A DNA stretch of 64,000 nt. Origin: CAZGMC01 sp964526565. Its GTDB lineage: Bacteria > Pseudomonadota > Alphaproteobacteria > DSM-16000 > Inquilinaceae. Where the stretch lies: assembly GCA_964526565.1 (NCBI GenBank), contig CAZGMC010000002.1:37405-101404 (forward strand), written 5' to 3'. The position numbers and the translations under genes are program-made. This document shows positions 59,443 through 64,000 of this stretch, piece by piece (within the stretch, counting starts at the first letter, position 1; the number at the start of each line of letters is the position of its first letter). Under the pieces are notes generated by a model that was given only the letters and a program-made list of their open reading frames with translations, was not told the DNA's origin and did not search any database.

Positions 59443-59901
59443 TCAGGCGGCGTTCATGGCGGCGGTGCTGGTCACCAGTGCGTCGATCGCGTCCGCCGTC
59501 TCGCAGCCGCGCAGCTTGGCGCACAGCGACTCGTCGCGCAGCAGCCGCGACACCTTGGCCAGCGCCTTCAGGTGATCGGCGCCGGCATGGGCCGGGGCCA
59601 GCAGCAGGAACACCAGGTCGACCGGCTGGTCGTCGATCGCATCGAAGTCCACGGGCCGGTCCAGCCGGGCCAGGATTCCGTAGACCCGATCGAGCGAGGG
59701 CAGGCGGCCGTGGGGGATGGCGATGCCGCGGCCGACGCCGGTGGAGCCGAGCCGCTCGCGTTCCAGCAGCACGTCGAAGATCGTTCGCTCCGGCTGGCCG
59801 CTGATCTCGGCGGCGCGCCGGGCGAGCTCGTGCAGGGCCTGCTTCTTGCTGGTGACCCGCAGGTTGGCCACCACGGCGTCAGGTTTCAGAAAGTCCGTCA
59901 T
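59443..59901 (-). CDS. ptsN: PTS IIA-like nitrogen regulatory protein
   Basis: EIIA-Ntr (152 residues), phosphorylated by the nitrogen PTS and regulating metabolism. Start ATG 59901 (MTDFLKPDAVVANLRVTSKK). The phosphorylated histidine is in GRGIAIPHGRLPSLDRV. Pattern FLLLAPAHAGADHLKALAKV is typical. It follows hpf closely, the standard rpoN-hpf-ptsN order. Confidence 0.95.
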   Translation of the reverse strand: MTDFLKPDAVVANLRVTSKKQALHELARRAAEISGQPERTIFDVLLERERLGSTGVGRGIAIPHGRLPSLDRVYGILARLDRPVDFDAIDDQPVDLVFLLLAPAHAGADHLKALAKVSRLLRDESLCAKLRGCETADAIDALVTSTAAMNAA

Positions 59902-59938
59902 GATCTCCGATCCAAGCCGCCGCCGCCTGCCGCCTCTC

Positions 59939-60538
59939 TCAAGTCCCGGCCGGAGGTCTGCCCTGGGGGTCGACCCAGCCGACATTCCCGTCGGGGCGGC
60001 GATAGACCATGTTCAGTCCGCCGTGGGCGCGGTTGCGGAACATCAGGGCCGGCAGATCCGCCAGGTCCAGCCGCATCACCGCCTGGCTCACGGTCAGCGA
60101 GTCGATCGGCGTCGTCATCTCCGCGACAATGACCGGCTGGGCCGGCTCCTCGCTCCCGTCGGGCCCGTCCTCGGGCCCGTCCTCAAGTTCAGCGCGCAGC
60201 ACGTAGGCGCTGGCCGGCACCGGCGGCTCGGCGGCCGTGTCCTTGTGATGATCGGTCAGGCGGCGCTTGTACCGCCGCAGCCGCTTGGCCATGCGCTCGG
60301 CCGCCTGGTCGAAGGCCAGGTAGGGACTGTCGGCCTCGGCAGCACTCTGCATATTCAGGTTGCGGCCGACATGGATGGAGACGTCGGCGCGGAACAGGTG
60401 CGCTTCCCGAGAGAACACCACCGTGGCGTCTATGGCGCCGTTGAAGTACTTCCCGGTGATGGTCTCAAGGCTGTCGTCGACGTGGGTCCGTAAGGCGTCA
60501 CCGACGTCGAGCTGCTTTCCTATCACTGTCAGTTGCAT
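59939..60538 (-). CDS. hpf: Ribosome hibernation promoting factor, long form
   Basis: Binds 70S ribosomes and drives their dimerisation in stationary phase. N-terminal S30AE domain starts MQLTVIGKQLDVGDALRTHV and includes RADVSIHVGRNLNMQSAAEA; the C-terminal dimerisation domain (about 140-199) has DSLTVSQAVMRLDLADLPAL and FRNRAHGGLNMVYRRPDGNV. 199 residues. Placed between rpoN and ptsN; a 180-base gap separates it from rpoN. Confidence 0.95.
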   Translation of the reverse strand: MQLTVIGKQLDVGDALRTHVDDSLETITGKYFNGAIDATVVFSREAHLFRADVSIHVGRNLNMQSAAEADSPYLAFDQAAERMAKRLRRYKRRLTDHHKDTAAEPPVPASAYVLRAELEDGPEDGPDGSEEPAQPVIVAEMTTPIDSLTVSQAVMRLDLADLPALMFRNRAHGGLNMVYRRPDGNVGWVDPQGRPPAGT

Positions 60539-60720
60539 GCGGCTCGATGCCCGAAATCGACGGTCCGCGCCGTGATCGGATCCCGGCTCCCGGCGGCGCG
60601 GCCGGGCCGATGGGCCGGACGTGGAACGTGGTTGGTCTTCCGTGCGTCATCAAGACCGGCGGCACGCTGACATATACCCGGATCCGGGTGGGCTCGGCGC
60701 CGGCCGGCTGCTGTAGAGGA

Positions 60721-62271
60721 TCACAGGCGCATGGCCTTCGCGCGGCGCCGCTGCACCGACGAGGGAATGCGCAAGGCCTCACGATACTTCGCCACGGTCC
60801 GGCGCGCAATGTCGATGCCGTCCTCCCTGAGGATCTCGACGATCCGGTCGTCAGACAGGACGGCGTCCGGAGTCTCGGCATCGATCAGCGCCTTGATGCG
60901 GAAGCGTACGGCCTCGGCCGAATGGGCCGCGCCGCCGTCGGCACCGGGGATCGAGGCGGTGAAGAAGTATTTCAGCTCGAACAGCCCGCGCGGCGTGGCG
61001 ATGAACTTGTTCGAGGTCACGCGGCTCACCGTACTCTCGTGCATGCCAATCGCCTCGGCGATGTCGCGCAGGATCAGCGGCCGCAGATGCTGCACGCCTT
61101 TTGCGAAGAACGCATCCTGCTGTCGCACGATTTCCGTCGCAACCTTGAGGATGGTGGTCGCCCGCTGGTGCAGCGACTTGACGAGCCAGTTGGCCGTGGC
61201 GAAGCAGTCGGTCAGGTAGTCGCGATCCTTCTTGTTCCGCGTGCCGTGGCTGACCTCGCTGTAGTAGCGCTGATTGACCAGCACCCGCGGCAGCGTGTCG
61301 CTGTTCAACTCGACGATCCAGCCGCCGCCGGGCTGCGGCCGCATCAGGATGTCCGGCGAGATCGGCTGTGCCACCTCGTCCGCCATCTGCAGGCCCGGCT
61401 TCGGGTCGAGCGCCCGGATCTCGGCGATCATCTCGGACAGATCGTCCATGTCGACGCCGCACAACCGCAGCAATGCGGCGAAGTCCCGCCGCGCCAGCAG
61501 GTCCAGGTGGTCGAGCAGTGCCTGCATGGCCGGATCGAGCCGGTTCCGGTCGGCGAGCTGCAGGGCGAGGCATTCGGCCAGCGAACGGGCGAACAGGCCG
61601 GGCGGGTCGAAGCGCTGCAGCCGTGCCAGCACCGCCGCCACCCGCTCGACCGGCGCGCCGAGCTGCTCGGCAATCTGGGCGACGTCGCTGGTCAGATAGC
61701 CCGACTCGTCGATCAGGTCGACAAGCTGGGCGCCGATCAGCCGGTCGACCGGGTCGGTCAGGTCGACGTTGACCTGACCCATCAGGTGGTCGCGCAGGGT
61801 GACGGTGCCGGCCAGCGTCTGTTCCGGGCCGAACTCGCCGTCGACCTCGAAGCCGCGGCCGCCGCGGCCCCAGTCGGCATATCCGGTGCCGTTCAGGCCG
61901 CTGTCGCTGTCGCCCGGGCGGGCATCGGTCCACACGTCGCCATAGTCGTAGTCGAGCGGCGCGTCGCCGTCGGCGGCCATGCGATCACCGCCGGTCAGCG
62001 TGTCCGTGCCGGTCACGTCGCTGCCGCGGCGCGGGCCCTCCTCGGCGCCCTCGGGACCGGCACCCTGTTCCTGACCCGGCTCGGCCGGAGCCGTCCGGCC
62101 GGGGCCGTCGCCTTCCTCGCGCTCCAGCAGCGGGTTGCGTTCGATCTCCTGGGTGACGTATTCGGCCAGCTCAACGTTCGACAATTGCAGCAGCTTGATT
62201 GCCTGCTGCAACTGCGGCGTCATGACAAGCGTCTGGGCCTGTCGCAGATCGAGGCGTTGCGTGAGCGCCAT
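60721..62271 (-). CDS. rpoN: RNA polymerase sigma-54 factor
   Basis: Sigma factor for nitrogen and other genes needing enhancer-binding proteins. Region I has LDLRQAQTLVMTPQLQQAIK. An acidic region II follows (about 50-130). The core-binding and DNA-binding regions are complete, with the RpoN box ARRTVAKYREALRIPSSVQR. 516 residues. It lies nine bases after lptB on the same strand. Confidence 0.96.
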   Translation of the reverse strand: MALTQRLDLRQAQTLVMTPQLQQAIKLLQLSNVELAEYVTQEIERNPLLEREEGDGPGRTAPAEPGQEQGAGPEGAEEGPRRGSDVTGTDTLTGGDRMAADGDAPLDYDYGDVWTDARPGDSDSGLNGTGYADWGRGGRGFEVDGEFGPEQTLAGTVTLRDHLMGQVNVDLTDPVDRLIGAQLVDLIDESGYLTSDVAQIAEQLGAPVERVAAVLARLQRFDPPGLFARSLAECLALQLADRNRLDPAMQALLDHLDLLARRDFAALLRLCGVDMDDLSEMIAEIRALDPKPGLQMADEVAQPISPDILMRPQPGGGWIVELNSDTLPRVLVNQRYYSEVSHGTRNKKDRDYLTDCFATANWLVKSLHQRATTILKVATEIVRQQDAFFAKGVQHLRPLILRDIAEAIGMHESTVSRVTSNKFIATPRGLFELKYFFTASIPGADGGAAHSAEAVRFRIKALIDAETPDAVLSDDRIVEILREDGIDIARRTVAKYREALRIPSSVQRRRAKAMRL

Positions 62272-62280
62272 GTCCGTTGA

Positions 62281-63090
62281 TCAGAGACTGAACCGTTCGC
62301 CAAGGTAAACGCGCCGGACGTCCTTGTTGGCGACGATCTCCGACGGCGTGCCCTCCATCAGCACGTGCCCATCATGCAGAATATAGGCGCGGTCCACGAT
62401 CTCGAGGGTTTCCCTGACGTTATGATCCGTGATCAAAACACCGATTCCCCGATCGCGCAACTGGCCGACGAGCTCGCGGATATCGTTGACGGCGATCGGG
62501 TCGATGCCAGCCAGCGGCTCGTCCAATAGCATGAAATGCGGGTGCGAGGCCAGTGCCCGAGCGATTTCCACGCGGCGCCGCTCGCCGCCGGACAGGGCCA
62601 GCGCCGGCGCCCGGCGCAGGTGGGTCAGCGAGAACTCGGCCAGCAGGTCCTCGATCATGGCGGCGCGCGTCTCGCGGTCGGGCTCGCGGATCTCCAGCAC
62701 GGCGCGGATGTTCTGCTCGACATTGAGGCCGCGGAAGATCGACGCCTCCTGCGGCAGGTAACCGATGCCGAGGCGGGCGCGCCGGTACATCGGCAGGTCG
62801 GTCAGGTCCGCCCCGTCGAGCACGACGGTGCCGGCGTCGGGGGCGATCAGGCCGATGATGATGTAAAAGCAGGTGGTCTTGCCCGCGCCGTTGGGGCCGA
62901 GCAGCCCGACCACCTCGCCGCGCCGCAGGTTGACCGAGACGTCGTGCAGCACCGGGCGCTTCTTGTAACGCTTGCTCAGATGGCGAGCGAGCAGCCCGTC
63001 GCGCTGCACCACCAGGCGCGGCTTGGGCGCGTCGAGAGCACTGTCGTCCGGCCCTGCCGCCTGACGCCGGGGTGAGGAGAGCCGGAACAT
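62281..63090 (-). CDS. lptB: LPS export ABC transporter ATP-binding protein
   Basis: Energises LptFG-mediated transport of lipopolysaccharide from the inner membrane. Walker [20 protein letters not shown], signature [15 protein letters not shown], Walker [17 protein letters not shown] and H-loop TDHNV are intact. The N-terminal ~25 residues ([19 protein letters not shown]) are an extension. lptA ends eight bases upstream. Confidence 0.96.
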   Translation of the reverse strand: MFRLSSPRRQAAGPDDSALDAPKPRLVVQRDGLLARHLSKRYKKRPVLHDVSVNLRRGEVVGLLGPNGAGKTTCFYIIIGLIAPDAGTVVLDGADLTDLPMYRRARLGIGYLPQEASIFRGLNVEQNIRAVLEIREPDRETRAAMIEDLLAEFSLTHLRRAPALALSGGERRRVEIARALASHPHFMLLDEPLAGIDPIAVNDIRELVGQLRDRGIGVLITDHNVRETLEIVDRAYILHDGHVLMEGTPSEIVANKDVRRVYLGERFSL

Positions 63091-63098
63091 GGCGGCCG

Positions 63099-64000
63099 CT
63101 ACTCGCCCTGCCCGCCTGAACCGATCGGGCTGGCCGGGCTGGTCGGGCCGTTCTCTCCGGGGACGAGAAGTGCCCGGATCGGCCCTTCGCCGCGCGGCCC
63201 CGACAGCATCCGGCTCATCCCGGTATCGAGGTTGACCTCAGCGAAGTCGCCGCTCAACTGGTTGTCGCCGCGCACCAGGCGCACGGTCCCCTCCAGAGTG
63301 GCGACATTCACGGCGAGGTCGTACACGCCCTGATCGGCGGTGGCCACGTCGGTCTCCGTGTCGATGCGCACATTGCCGAAGGCGCTGACGATCGTCAGCG
63401 CCATGGAGCCGTCGTCGTCCTCGGCGAACTCGCCGGTCAGCACGTCGCCGCGCACCCTGTCACCGGTGCTTCGCTCGACGACGGCATTGCCGCGGGCCAC
63501 GGCCAGCCGGTCGGCCGGGTAGTACTCCAGGGCATCGGTGGCCGTCAGGGTGCCGTCGTCGCTGTCCAGGCGCAGCTCGCCGCCGGTCAGCACGATCACG
63601 TCCTGGTCCAGGTCGTACACCGCCCGCTCGGATCGGGCGGTGCCCTCCGGCGCCTCGATGACGACGTTGCCGTCGGCGGTGGCGCGCCAGATCTCGGTGC
63701 CGCCCGTGTCGAGCTCGCGGTAGTAGGCGGTCAGCACGTCGGCCCGCACCTCGATCTCGTTCTGGCGCAGCACGGCGTCGCCGCGGGCCACGTAGGTCTG
63801 CTCCTCGCTGTGCCATTCGAGGCTTTCCGTGGCCTCGATCTGCACCGGGCTGTCATTGTTCTCGCCGCCCAGGCCCGGCAGCAGTTGCGCCGCGGCGGGA
63901 CCGGCCGCACCGGGGCCAACCACCACAGCCAGCGCGGCGAACCCCGCCAGCACCGCCCCCGCCAGCACCGCCCCCGCCAGCACCGCCCCCGACAGCACCG
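63099..64000 (-). CDS. lptA: LPS transport periplasmic protein, 5' end outside window
   Basis: OstA-like LptA protein, bridging LPS across the periplasm. The LptA/OstA beta-jellyroll pattern is visible twice: [20 protein letters not shown] and [20 protein letters not shown], with [20 protein letters not shown]. An in-frame ATG at 63998 exists, but it lies inside a signal-peptide-like AVLAG repeat, so the true start is probably upstream of the window. The C terminus ([16 protein letters not shown]) is Gly/Pro-rich. Confidence 0.9.
   Translation of the reverse strand, partial: VLSGAVLAGAVLAGAVLAGFAALAVVVGPGAAGPAAAQLLPGLGGENNDSPVQIEATESLEWHSEEQTYVARGDAVLRQNEIEVRADVLTAYYRELDTGGTEIWRATADGNVVIEAPEGTARSERAVYDLDQDVIVLTGGELRLDSDDGTLTATDALEYYPADRLAVARGNAVVERSTGDRVRGDVLTGEFAEDDDGSMALTIVSAFGNVRIDTETDVATADQGVYDLAVNVATLEGTVRLVRGDNQLSGDFAEVNLDTGMSRMLSGPRGEGPIRALLVPGENGPTSPASPIGSGGQGE
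63946..64000. repeat. 15-bp in-frame tandem repeat x3.7 in the lptA signal peptide
   Basis: Unit gccagcaccgccccc three times plus a partial fourth running off the window end, encoding AVLAG repeats in the hydrophobic core. Confidence 0.95.

Noticed and set aside
1..64000. tRNA or rRNA genes
   Set aside because: None was recognised by eye; a tRNA scan would be the decisive check.

Overview
The window is chromosomal DNA of a very GC-rich alphaproteobacterium, probably Rhodospirillales-like. The evidence is gene order and family: lptM-lysA-TIGR02302 after argH, trxB followed by an LsrB/VtlR-type LysR gene, two RpoH sigma factors, lptA-lptB-rpoN-hpf-ptsN in the usual order, and an IDH of the short NADP type. 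Codon use is strongly G/C-ending almost throughout. One AT-richer stretch (about 2270-2870) stands out as foreign. Species assignment is inference only. No tRNA, rRNA, transposase or CRISPR array was recognised.

Layout. 1-5420: the argH end, then a roughly 3 kb repeat-rich island (REP-like elements, a hairpin repeat, a broken DUF1330-like gene, a small membrane protein, HigBA) that separates argH from lptM-lysA. 5437-15593: housekeeping genes (TIGR02302 protein, icd, RluA-type synthase, rpoH, a DnaJ/CbpA protein, an Lrp regulator, trxB, lsrB/vtlR-like). 15617-16323: small HicB/HicA and DUF2442 genes. 16431-25939: a ferredoxin-fused nucleotide cyclase, an orphan peptide-binding protein preceded by microsatellites, a 1244-residue multi-PAS histidine kinase, a MarR regulator and a HAD hydrolase. 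26285-39507: a second rpoH, a Nudix/alpha-beta hydrolase fusion, SCO1, a phytase-like esterase, prmA, yciB/ispZ, a Nudix protein, a dctP pseudogene, a DUF4412-like periplasmic protein and pepN.

39643-57406 is the most remarkable part: eleven consecutive minus-strand genes, several overlapping by 4-32 bases. In transcription order they encode a membrane-anchored trypsin-like protease, a protein with a related N-terminal domain and a YfaP/DUF2135-like C-terminal domain, an SrfB-type actin/Hsp70-fold ATPase, an SrfC-type dynamin-like GTPase, a single-pass protein with Sel1-like repeats, a periplasmic VWA protein, an ABC ATPase, an FtsX-type permease, a sulfatase-modifying-factor-like protein, a glycine-zipper lipoprotein and a coiled-coil lipoprotein. 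I read it as one envelope-spanning machine: a cytosolic NTPase pair, transmembrane adaptors, an ABC motor, and periplasmic or outer-membrane effectors. Its function is unknown.

57951-64000: an hsp20 gene, then HAD, ptsN, hpf, rpoN, lptB and the cut-off lptA. A window-wide oddity is the number of perfect or near-perfect 6-18 bp tandem repeats, most of them in-frame inside coding regions (signal peptides, linkers), suggesting unusual slippage activity in this genome.
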